From assembly GCA_947685225.1 (NCBI GenBank), contig CANTUV010000008.1, positions 45,257,501-45,321,500 of the forward strand: DNA of 64,000 nt, read 5' to 3'. This DNA comes from Garcia nutans (Eukaryota; Streptophyta; Magnoliopsida; Malpighiales; Euphorbiaceae). This document shows, in pieces, positions 44,837 to 54,675 of the stretch. Below the pieces are notes generated by a model that made no database searches, was not told the DNA's origin, and was given only the letters and a program-made list of their open reading frames with translations. Within the stretch, counting starts at the first letter, position 1. Each line of letters starts with the position of its first letter. The position numbers and the translations under genes were made by a program.

Positions 44837-46582
44837 TGATAAGAGTGTTTTTATACTTGTTTTTAGTATGATTTCTATGTGTTTTTAGTTAATGCTTCAT
44901 TTGATTTTGGTTTAAAGTTTGTTTTAAGTGTTTATTTTAGGTCAAAGTGCAAAAACTCCCTTGGATGATCAAAACAATGAAGAAAAAGCATGAAACAAGC
45001 AAGACATGGCCAAGCCAAAGCAAGCTTGGCCGTGTCCCTTAAATGAAATCCAAGACAGTAGCTGACACACCCAGAGACACGGCCAAGCCTCTGGCCGTGT
45101 CTCACCCAAAGAGCAAAAAAATCAAAGAGACCAAGAAAGGAAAGAAAAGAGAAGCAGTAGAAGACACTGGCAAGTGACACGGCCACAAGCTTGGCTGTGT
45201 CCCATCCAAGCCAAAGAACCAAAAAAGGAAAGAAATGAACCAAAAGCCAACACACTCAGGTGACATGCCCAAGCTAGTGGCCGTGTCACATGACACGGCC
45301 ACAAGCTTGGCCGTGTCACCCTTGGAAGCAAAGAAAGCATGTTGATGAAGCTAGAAGCAGAAAGTGACAAAATCACATGACACGGCCAAGCCACTGGTCA
45401 TGTCACATGACATGGCTAGGAGCTTGGCCGTGTCACCTAGAAGAAAATAAGGAAAGAAAGGGTAGAACTTTGAAATGTTCAAATTTTTCTGCAGACAAGT
45501 GGGGAACAAAGACTAGTTTTAGTCAAAAGTAATATTAGAAAAAAGAAAAGCTTGCCTAATTTGAGGAAAAGAAAGATTGAATAAAGGGAATATGGGAGAC
45601 AAAGTGAGTTGGAAGCATGACTTGAGCTTTGGAGGGAAATAAAAAGAGAAGAAGAGGGAGTTTTTAGGGGGATTCTAGAGCTTGAAACGTGAGAGCTGGA
45701 ACAAGGGAGAAGGAGCCAACAACTGAAGCAAAGAGGAGGGTTTTGAGCTGAGTTTGAAGAAGGAGACACATCTTGTACAAGCCCTAAACCAAGAATCAAG
45801 GATTGAAGTGAAGAAATACAAATTATTCACATTGATTGTTTGGTTTCTTTTACTCATTTATCTTGCTCTGTTTTTCTAGTTTTGAACATGAACTAATTCC
45901 TTCTCTATCTAGATATTGATGAACCCTAGCTTATTTGTATGAATTGAATAATTATATTTAGTTGAATCATTTGATTGAGTTGTTTTATTCTTTTGATGCT
46001 TCATGTTATTTCCAATTGATAATAGCATGCTTATTGATTGGTTGCCATTTTTATATTATTCACTTGAGAAAGCTTGATATGAATTGAATACTCATAAGGG
46101 TTGAGGATTGATTGGGGTGCTAGAGATAGACCTACAAGATCCTTTGGTGTATAGTTCCTTGTTCTTAATGCATGACCTACTTAATTGTGTTTGAGAAGAG
46201 ATTCCGGCACTCTACTTAGTAACTAGGGATTAATTCGCTTGCGAGAGGTTTTAGTCTAAGTTAGAGGAATGCTAACTCAATTCTGTTGAATGATTTAACT
46301 GAATTGATTGTTCATAAATATCATTAAGGCTAGGGGGATTCAATATTTGGATAGTATTATTATCATCAATCCTATTTTCATAACATTTAATTTCCCCTTA
46401 CTTCCAGTTATTAAATTAGTTATTTTTAATTACAAAGAATCACACAACTATTAATTTGAAAAACAACGGTTAAGGTTTGCACTAGTACTTGGCCTTGTCC
46501 CTAGTGGAACGATAACTCACTCACTACTTTATTACTTGGGAGACCCGTGCACTTGCGGTATAGCATTAGACTCGACGCACCA
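44837..46582 (+). repeat. A3 3' LTR
   Basis: 1746 bp, TGATAAGAGTGTTTT to CTCGACGCACCA. Very similar to the 5' LTR over its whole length apart from palindrome-number changes, a missing GAGTTGGAA-type repeat and point differences. Confidence 0.9.
45002..45437 (+). repeat. Palindrome cluster in A3 3' LTR
   Basis: The counterpart of 36411-36896 with a different set of units. One pair near 45175 is absent compared with the 5' LTR, and an extra CACATGACATGGCTAGG unit is present near 45405. Both LTRs were identical at insertion, so the cluster changes copy number within an element's lifetime. Confidence 0.85.
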
Positions 46583-46587
46583 TGAAT
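46583..46587 (+). other. A3 target site duplication, right (TGAAT)
   Basis: Perfect match to 36241-36245. Confidence 0.9.
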
Positions 46588-47552
46588 CTTCACCATTTTG
46601 CATGTCAATTTTTTTTGTCATGTAGCTCCTTTGACATTGCAATGCTTTTGGAACCCTATTCATATATGTTGATTCAGGACATGTCAGGGCAATTCTCTCT
46701 CTTTTGTTCTTTTTATTATTTTACACACATTGGGGACAATGTGTGTCTTAAGTGTGGGGAACAGACATATTTTATAGATTAAGCTTTTATTTTCATTCTT
46801 ACCATTTGTTGCATTTGTCTCATTTAGTTTCTTTGATTTTATTTTTGGGTTCAAGTAAACTAGATTTCTATTATAATATGAAATGAAATGGTTCCTCTTT
46901 TCATTAAAATAATGATTGATTTAATGAACAATAATTTCTTGTTAAAATTGACTCGGTTTTCTTAATTGATTGCTAAAGACTAAATATGATAGTTTGAATT
47001 AGGTAGTTAATTTCTGAGAGTTGCACATCTGAAGTTTAAAACCTTAGTTACATTTTTTAGCATATTCCAATTCTTTAGATACTTGAGTCAAACTTAGTAT
47101 GACATATTTTTTACAAAAAAATAATAATTAATTAAATAAATTAAAATAATTTTTTCGGGAGCTTTGAAAAATTATCCCTGTTATGCTGATTTTAACTCTT
47201 GAATTGAAACAAATGAGTTGGAATCATGAATAGTGCTAGTAGCCATTTGAATGGTGATTCTAACTGAGTAACCGGGGGCCGACATCACAAATGTTTACCT
47301 TTGCGTCAAAAAGTTAGTATCGGTTCAAACAAGTTGGGCTCCTTTTGAAAAAAAATAAAAATAAAAAATTAATGTTTCACGGAATGCATTTTATGAAGGG
47401 GTCAAAGAACTTAAGAGAAAACTTACACTTTCTTACTTCGTTCATGACTTTTGAGTTCTTGGAATTGTATGCTCAATCTTTTAACTCTGAATTTTGAGGT
47501 TTTAAATATGTTAGATTTTTATTTTGAAACTTCTTAATTCAACTATCATGTT
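46588..47552 (+). other. A2 3' untranslated region
   Basis: Continues A2 after A3. CACATTGGGGACAATGTG then AAGTGTGGGGAAC (46729-46762) parallels the first PPT-like motif of A1 and A3. I do not see a clean polypurine tract next to the LTR. AT-rich, no ORF of note. Confidence 0.6.
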
Positions 47553-47918
47553 TGATATTGTCAAATTGAGTTTAATTTGTTTGTTCAGGTGTTTATTAGG
47601 GTTGATTCTAGGAACTTTTGACACATTGGGACCTTAAGGTTATTTAGGCCGGAATCACGAGCAAAAGACAAGGGAAGAAGCTATTTTGGGTAAATTCTTC
47701 ATGTGACACGCCCAGAGACATGGACGTGTCAGTGGCCGTATCATTCAACTACTTTACAGAAGATTTGACACACCCAGAGACATGGGCATGTCACTGAACG
47801 TGCCATTACTCCTGACTTACAGAAGCTATGACAAACCCAATGACATGAGCGTGTCCCTGACCATGTCCCTAACTCAACAATACAGTAGCAATAATACACC
47901 CAAGGACATGGGAGTGTC
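47553..47918 (+). repeat. A2 3' LTR, fragment
   Basis: TGATA is followed at once by TTGTCAAATTGAG. The 5' LTR has about 45 more bases between these points, so a small deletion removed them. The rest parallels 22370-22735, including palindromes (47703-47918). The LTR is cut at GGAGTGTC by C2. Confidence 0.7.
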
Positions 47919-50435
47919 TGTAACACCCCTATACCCAATACACCACCAATCTTTAACTTTAACATATAATCATCATAAGTCAATCTGAGTAAACTTTAAA
48001 CATTTAACTTCTATTATAGAAAGTAATAGATAAAACGTTCTTTGTTAAAATACACATACATATATAACATCATTACCCAAAAGTTTATCTAAAACATTTG
48101 TTTAATAAGCAGCGGAATATACATATCTATACATCAAAATCAATATTTACATAAATTTAGAATTTGTACATGCTGGCAGTTCATCTCTGATCTTGATGTC
48201 CAAAATCAACACTTCACAAGGGATCACAAGGCTAGACTCGACTCAGTCTAGCTAAACTCTCCGGCTCAACCGGATCTACCCTGTCACCTGCGCAATAAAT
48301 CATAATGGCACTAAGCCAAAAGCTTAGTGGTACAAACTTTGATTCAATATAGATTAATGCGATGCTAATGCACAACACATATGAATATATCAACTCATTA
48401 CATTATATCTCATTATATTAATCATTTGCATTACATTTCATAATTCACACTAAAGCAAAGACAAGCATGGGCCCAAAATGGATCTAATATGCTATTCAAA
48501 TTTCAGAGTTACTGCTTTGGTCCATAATGACATCTTTTGTCTAGCCTTATAGGCAATATATATCCATGGATAATCCAACTAGATTTGATCTTATGACCCG
48601 GTCTTTTCACTCAGTCTAGCATCAAGGATTTGTTTTTGAGGCTTACGACCCGGTCTTTTCACCATAAAAACATCACATTTATCAGCTGGGCCCGGCTTAC
48701 GCCGTGGTCTTTTCACATGCCCAGCAATTCATAGGCATGCCGCCAAACCTAGAACTCTGAAAATTGAATAACATAATAGGTGCACAATTTATTCATTTAT
48801 CTCATTATCAAATACTTTCATAATTCCATTCTCATTTTCTCATGATCAAATTAGGCACATTGCCTTAATATATCATCATTTTCTCACCTTTCTCATTCTT
48901 CTCTTTTGTATAATATCAATTTGTTACATTATGATTTCACATATCTTATCACATTATTCCACATTTCTTTTCATTTACAACACATTACTCAATTGCTTTA
49001 ATACATCATCATAATACACATTATGCATATCATAACATATAACTCATTCATCAATAATATATCACGTAACTTAACACATTTCTCAACTAAATGTGTTAAG
49101 TCCCAATGTCATGTAAATGATCATTCAAAGCTTGTACTTACCTCTAAAAGCAACAACACCACTCTATCAACCTCCTCTTTCAAGATGTCCCTTAATCCTT
49201 GGATTGGGTAACTCAATTCTCTTCAAAACCTAATCCAAAGGTGATTATAAATACTCACCTAGTGATACACATAAGAGAATAAGAATAAGAACTATCTAGG
49301 GCAAACTCTACACTTGACACTCTCAACAACATGGGCATGTTCAAGGATGTGCCCTAAACCCATAACATTGAAGCTTTGACACGCTCAGTGACATGGGTGT
49401 GTCACTGCACGTGTCAATCCTCCTCCAACATAGAAGCTATGACATGCTCAGTGACATAGGCGTGTCACTGGATGTGTCAATCTTTCAACAACATAGTAGG
49501 TATAACACACTCAGTGACATGGGCATGTCACTAGACATGTCAATCTTCTACAACACAGAAGCTGTGACATGCTCAGTGACATGGGCATGTCACTGGACGT
49601 GTCAACAGCCTTAAAAACAGAACCATCGCTACCAAAAATGCCACATCCAACTATCATATTTCTTTTACCCTTTTCTACTCCAAACAAACTTAACCAAAAC
49701 CATCAAAATACCACAATAAAATTGCATAACATCAAACACAATCACAACCATATTTCACAACTCAAAACTTACACAATCCACAACTCTTGTTTTCTTCACC
49801 AAACTTTACCTTTTTCCTCAATCCAACCCAAAATATCAAAGTTAACCAGAGAAAACACTTCAAACATACCAAATCAACCATAAACACAACTACAAAAACA
49901 ATCCAACGAACTCATAAACACAAACTCAAAAGAAATCAAAGAAACAAGTTAGAACTTACCAAATATAAAGAAAAATCCTTAAAACTCCAACTTAATCACT
50001 TGAAATCCTTCAATTTCTTGAGTTAGAAAGAAGCAAAGTCTCACCCTTGATGAAGATGGTGGCGGCCGGCCTAAAGAAGAAAGAAGAAGGTGAAGATGCA
50101 AAGTCAAACCACACTCACCAAACACTTCTCTTTTAACCAAACATCTTTCCCTAAATCACTCTCCACCAAGCATTTAATTAATGTTATAATAATCCCAATT
50201 ATGTCATCTTCCACTATCTTTAATTAATTCTATTTAAATAAAAATATCTCTTGACCATATTAAGACATTAATTTGTATATATTGTATATATCTTCATATA
50301 TATATATAACATATACACATCTTCCTTTTTCCTTTCTTTTCACTTAATTAAATATATATACACTAATAAATCCTTTAATTAATTTACAACAATTAATATT
50401 TTAAAAAATTTTAGGGTATAAAATGGGATATTACA
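47919..50435 (-). repeat. C2 3' LTR
   Basis: 2517 bp, on the plus strand TGTAACACCCC to GGGATATTACA, the usual termini of Tekay/Del LTRs. C3 has a plus-strand LTR of nearly the same length (2487) with matching ends. Inside are GACCCGGTCTTTTCA repeats (48595-48720), the palindromic units (49371-49605) and a weak TATA-like TATTTATAAT complement near 49250. Confidence 0.85.
49371..49605 (-). repeat. 62-base palindromic tandem units in C2 LTR
   Basis: Four units beginning at 49371, 49434, 49496 and 49559. Each reads GAAGCTNTGACAYGCTCAG, then TGACATGGGYRTGTCACTG, then a GTGTCAA end. The same unit is found in the A2 Athila LTR (22517-22806, 47703-47918) and in degenerate form in C1. Confidence 0.85.
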
Positions 50436-50482
50436 ATGTTCCCCTTCTACAAAAATAATTTTATCCTCGAAATTACTTGTTC

Positions 50483-51039
50483 TCAAGTTTGGAATAACTG
50501 GGGATATTGATCTCGCATCACTTGCTAACTCTCCCAAGTTGCCTCTTCCTTAGCATGATTCTTCCAAAGAACCTTCACAAGTGGCACTTTCTTATTTCTC
50601 AACTCTGTCACTTCATGTTCCAAAATAGCCACCGGTTCTTCTTCAAAAGTCAGATTCGGACTCACCTCAATAGATTCCACTGACAAAATATGAGATGGGT
50701 CTAACTTGTACCTCCATAGCATAGAGACATGGAAGACATTGTGAATTTGATCCAATTCATGCGGCAAAGTGAGTCTATAGGCCACTGGTCCAATTCTCTC
50801 CAGTACCTCATAAGGTCCAATGAAACGATGACTCAATTTCCCTTTACGGCCAAATCTCAAAATTTTCTTCCAAGGAGACACTTTCAAAAATACTTTTTCT
50901 CCTACATTGAACTCTATGTCTCTTCTCTTTAAATCTAAATAAGATTTCTGTCGGTCTGAGGCTGCTTTCAAATGATCCTGAATCACCTTCACTTTCTTTT
51001 CTATTTCTTTAATCAAATCAGGACAAACCAACTTATCTT
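50483..51039 (-). pseudogene. pol: C2 pol C-terminus: integrase tail and chromodomain-like end
   Basis: Integrase C-terminal text HLKAASDRQKSYLDLKRRDI, FNVGEKVFLKVSPWK, GKLSHRFIGPYEVLERIG and VFHVSMLWRYKLDPSH. Then comes the chromodomain-like end EEPVAILEHEVTELRNKKVP ... WKNHAKEEATWES. This module binds methylated histone H3 in related chromoviruses and guides insertion to heterochromatin. A TAG at 50525-50527 precedes the normal ending (QVMRDQYPQLF), with the natural stop at 50483-50485. The N-terminal side is cut at 51039. Confidence 0.88.
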
Positions 51040-51222
51040 CTCCAACCCCCTAATGGGTTCGAAAAGTTGGGTAAGTGTGGGGGAGGTGAGAAATGGCCCA
51101 GCAGCCCTATAACTCCCAGTTCATTGGAACCGGCCTCCTTTGTAGGCCTTAATATTATAAAATTCCTAAATATAACAATATTATCCATATTACATGCAAC
51201 AATTAAAATAAAACATCATTAT
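51040..51222 (-). repeat. Tat LTR scrap hosting T4
   Basis: AACCCCCTAATGGGTTCG to AAACATCATTAT matches the T3 3' LTR from about 23804. The first 150 bases of that LTR are missing. The right side continues as a new LTR start (TGTGAGCG) in the middle of CATCATTATATTAAAATC, so T4 inserted here. Confidence 0.75.
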
Positions 51223-53475
51223 TGTGAGCGAGAATTTTCGCCCCCACCCCCGGTGGAATGGTTCTTGCCACTTCGGCACTGTTTAGGCTCAGGGCCTTAG
51301 AGAACACGGACCTAAGTCCAGAGAAAATGGAATCGCCACCCGGACGGGCCAGGAAAAAGAAAGGGGTGGATGACTAGATTCCTAAGGAATCCCCAACCCC
51401 CTAATGGGTTCGGAAAAGTTAGGTACGTGTAGGGAAGGTGAGAAATGGCCTAGCACCCCCACAACGCCAGGTTCATTGGAATCGGCCTCCTTTACAGGTC
51501 TTAATATTATAAAATTCTTAAATATACCAATATTATCCATATTACACTTAACAATTGAAATAAAGCATCATTATATTAAAATCAAAGCAATGTCCAAACA
51601 AAGCAAATAAATGGACACCCATCCAAAGATGGAAACATGTCCTTACATTATCCATGTCTAAACTAAATAGGACACCCACCAAAAGGTAGAAACATGTCCT
51701 TTACATTGGTCCAAAATATAAAAGCAATTTAAATTACATGATATTTAACTAATGAGGTACCCACAAAGTGGAAACATACCTCTTACAATTTTAATACTAA
51801 AACAAATAAATAATAACAATAAAGAAAACATCCATCCATGATAAATTAAATAAATCAAGCATTGAAATTAAATAAATCAACCATCAAAGAATATAATAAA
51901 CTACATAATCAAATTTAAAATTAAATAAAGCAAGTAAAAATACAAATTGGGGTTTACTTTTTCTATTTAAAGTTCTTTAATTAACATTTAGGGTTTTGGG
52001 ATTTTAGTGTTATTATTGTTATTTCTTTAGGTTACTGTAAAGGTTTTGGAAAATTAGAATGGATTAGGATTTTATGAATTTAAGAAAGTAGTAAGGTTTT
52101 TTTGGTTAATCAAATTAGGGTTTAGGGGTAATATTATGAAATTAGGGTTTTGGAATCTTAAGATATTAGGGTTTATAATTCATGGTTACTGGATTGTGAT
52201 TTTAGTTTTATTAGATTATGGCTTTAGGATTTAGATTAACTAGTTTGGGGTTTTAAGTACACTGAATTAGGGTTTAGGAAACTTAGGGTTTACTATTTTA
52301 GTTTTTTAAGAAATTAGGGTTTTTGGTATTTCGGAAAACATATTTGGTTTTAGGATTTAAGAAAATAGTTTAGAGTTTTATAAAATAATTATGATTTTTA
52401 GAAAACGTAAAGAGAACTAGGGTTTGGAGATTTAAGAAAATATTTGGAGATTTTGGACAAAAAGTTATGGTTTGGATGAAAATAGTTCAGGAAAAATAGT
52501 TTATGGTTTTAATGCTTTTGGAAACAGAAGAGAAACAATTTTAGGGTTTCAAGGTTTTGAAAATAGAAGAGAAACAATTTTAGGGTTTTAAAGTTTAGAA
52601 GAAACGTTTTAGGGTTTTTAAGGTTTTGGAAACAGAAGAAACAATTTAGGGTTTTAAGGTTTAGAAGAAATGTTTTAGGGTTTTTAAGGTTTTGATCAAT
52701 TTGTATGATAAAAAAATGAATTCAATTTGAATGATGAAGATACTGTAAAGAAATAAATAAAGAAAATAGAGATTCAAACCTCCGTTCGTTGGTTCCACCA
52801 AAAAATTGCCTTCTGGATGAACAAAGACAAAGGCAAGGTTATTGCCTTTGATGAATTGTTTATTGCATGCTTGTTGGTAATGTCTCTTGCTAGGGTTTTC
52901 TGTCTTTTCTTTACTCCGATCCAATCCAAGTTCAGAAGTCCAATTTTCTATCACACCAATTTTTTCCTATCCTCCCCAATCAAAAGTCCTTTAATTCTGA
53001 GTTTTAAAGTGTTATTTATAGGAAAAATTATAAGCCTACATCTAATAGTTTAAGGAAACTAAAATTAATTAGGAAAAGAAACCAAAACCAAATAGAATTT
53101 GGTTTTGGAAAAAACTGCGTTGGAAAATTTTGCTGGCAAAAACTGCAAGCGTTGGCCAAGACCATTCGTCGCAGGAATTTCCTATGGTGAAATGGCCCAA
53201 GACCATTTCGCTTGCAGGAAATTCCTGCTGGCAAATTGGCCTGGCCAATTGGACATTCAGCGATGATTTTTTTCGTCACCGATTTTTCCGTTTATTTTAT
53301 TTTATTTTATTTTTTATTTTTATTATTTTTATTAACTTCACCATTTTTATTTTTATTAAAAATTATAAATAATAAATACTAAAATAAATATTATTTAATT
53401 AAAATACCATAAAAATTATTTTGGACTATATAAAAAAATAACGGACCGGACTAGGTCAAAAATTAAGGGTCTATA
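51223..53475 (-). repeat. T4 3' LTR
   Basis: 2253 bp, on the plus strand TGTGAGCGAGAATTTTCGCC to AAGGGTCTATA (the usual end is CTACA). The first 700 bases match T3 closely. The telomere-box part (51950-52690) is expanded and divergent. TATA complement at 53013-53020, palindromes CAGGAATTTCC...GGAAATTCCTG at 53117-53275 upstream of it. Confidence 0.8.
53117..53275 (-). repeat. Palindromic cluster in T4 LTR
   Basis: AAATTTTGCTGGCAAAA, GTCGCAGGAATTTCC, GAAATGGCCCAAGACCATTTC and GCAGGAAATTCCTGC form overlapping hairpins. The sequence differs from the T3 and T1 palindromes but the location, about 100 bases upstream of TATA, is the same. Confidence 0.65.
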
Positions 53476-53559
53476 GTTTTCCCCCTACTTTAATGATATG
53501 AGAATATAGCAAAAGAGAGTGAAAAGCAATAAGACTTATTTTTTGAGATGATTGAGGTT

Positions 53560-54245
53560 TTGGGTTCTGGACTTGATTCGAGTTCTGGACTCAAAGATAA
53601 TTTTAGGTTCTGGACCTAAGGATAATTTAGGTTCTGGACCCGAGCTAAGTTCTGGACTTTAAAAGAGATACCTAAGGGTAATTTGGATTCTGGACCTGAG
53701 CTAAGTTCTGGACTTAAAAGAGATTTTAGATTCTAGACCTAAGGGTAATTTGGGTTCTGGACCCGAGCTAAGTTCTGGACTTAAAAGATATTTTAGGTTC
53801 TGGACCTAAGGGTAATTTGGGTTCTAGACCCGAGCTAAGTTCTGGACTTAAAAGAGATTTTAGGTTCTGGACCTAAGAATAATTTGGGTTCTGGACCCGA
53901 GATAAGGTCTGGACTTAAAAAGAATTTTAGGTTCTGGACCTAAGGGTAATTTGGGTTTTGGACCCGAGCTAAGTTTTGGACTTAAAAGAGATTTTAGGTT
54001 CTGGACCTAAGGGTAATTTAGGTTATGGACCTGAGCTAAGTTTTGGACTTAAAAAAGATTTTAGGTTATGGACCTAAGGGTAAGAGCTAAAATTTGGACT
54101 TAAAAGAGATTTTAGGTTCTGGACCTAAGGGTAATTTGGGTTCTGGACCCGAGCTAAGTTCTGGACTTAAAAGAGATTTTAGGTTCTGGGCCTAAGGATA
54201 ATTTTGGTTCTAGACCCAAGCTAAGTTCTGGACTTAAGAGTGATT
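53560..54245 (-). repeat. T4 tandem array, GGTTCTGGACC unit
   Basis: About eight copies of an 80-85 base unit made of three similar parts: TTAGGTTCTGGACCTAAGGG, TTTGGGTTCTGGACCCGAGC and TAAGTTCTGGACTTAAAAGA. It lies 85 bases inside the 3' LTR, the place held by the GGTCCAAGTACCC array in T1 and T3. The sequences share GG(T)TC...GGACC but are otherwise different. Confidence 0.9.
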
Positions 54246-54394
54246 TTAAAGGAATTTGCAAAAAAAAAAATTAGCTAATTTTTTTATGCACATATCTTCT
54301 CCTTGCCCCCTACGTGTAAAAATATTTTAAAAGTGCAAAAATATTTATATACACACAAGTATTTGAATGATTAAATTGAATAATTGAGTTTCCT

Positions 54395-54590
54395 ATTTAT
54401 TTACTGTATAGTCACTGTTCATGCACTATTTACTATTCGTATATAGTAACCTACTATTTATAAATAGTATCCTACTATTTATAAATAGTAACCTATTATT
54501 TGTAATTAGTAATATACTATTCATCAATAGTAAAATTTACTTTTTGAATTTTGTTTTTTCCTTTGCCGTTCTTCTATATAAATGACCAAT
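54395..54590 (+). promoter_or_regulatory. Promoter of the PMD gene with AT palindromes
   Basis: Imperfect repeats of CTACTATTTATAAATAGTA (each a palindrome) at 54425-54530, then GTTCTTCTATATAAAT with TATATAAA at 54575-54582, 101 bases before the ATG at 54676. The same 16-base TATA sequence occurs at 57388-57403 before the second gene. Confidence 0.6.
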
Positions 54591-54675
54591 TTCTTCATTT
54601 CATTCACAGCAAACTTGTTAATTTCATTCATTCATAGCTATAATCCTTTCATGTTTAGCATACAGTTTTGAAAAA

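Larger units (their letters stand above)
36246..46582 (+). mobile_element. A3: complete Athila-type element, 10.3 kb
   Basis: Two closely similar LTRs (36246-38030 and 44837-46582), TG...CA ends, perfect 5-base target duplication, PBS, gag, protease, RT, RNase H, integrase, 3' untranslated region and polypurine tract, all in order. No ORF-1-like gene after pol, unlike A1. The coding region is broken by stops and two frame changes, so A3 could only have moved with proteins made elsewhere or before decay. It is the youngest-looking complete Athila here. Confidence 0.92.
22320..47918 (+). mobile_element. A2: Athila-type element, pol-deleted, carrying nested T3 and A3
   Basis: The 5' LTR (from 22320) is split at 23624/33365 by T3. 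Removing T3 rejoins LTR text that matches the A3 LTR (CTAAACAAC, then GTTGAAATTTGCACTA). PBS, gag and protease follow. Text then jumps from the first codons of the RT region to 3' untranslated DNA at about 36128, so most of pol is missing. A3 sits at 36246-46582. The 3' LTR (47553-47918) is cut by C2. A2 itself lies in T2b. Confidence 0.75.
47919..51039 (-). mobile_element. C2: chromovirus (Tekay/Del type), 3' end only
   Basis: Minus orientation: 3' LTR (47919-50435), polypurine tract and the C-terminal part of pol with a chromodomain-like tail. The internal region stops at 51039, where a Tat LTR scrap begins. Insertion at GTGTC inside the palindromes of the A2 3' LTR. The rest of the element, its 5' LTR and the target duplication are missing. 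Confidence 0.85.

Noticed and set aside
49371..49605. CRISPR-like array of regular palindromic repeats
   Set aside because: Plant DNA, no cas genes, units without unique spacers, inside an LTR.
51950..52690. True interstitial telomere
   Set aside because: AGGGTTT motifs are irregularly spaced and in the same place in each Tat LTR, so not a telomere fusion.
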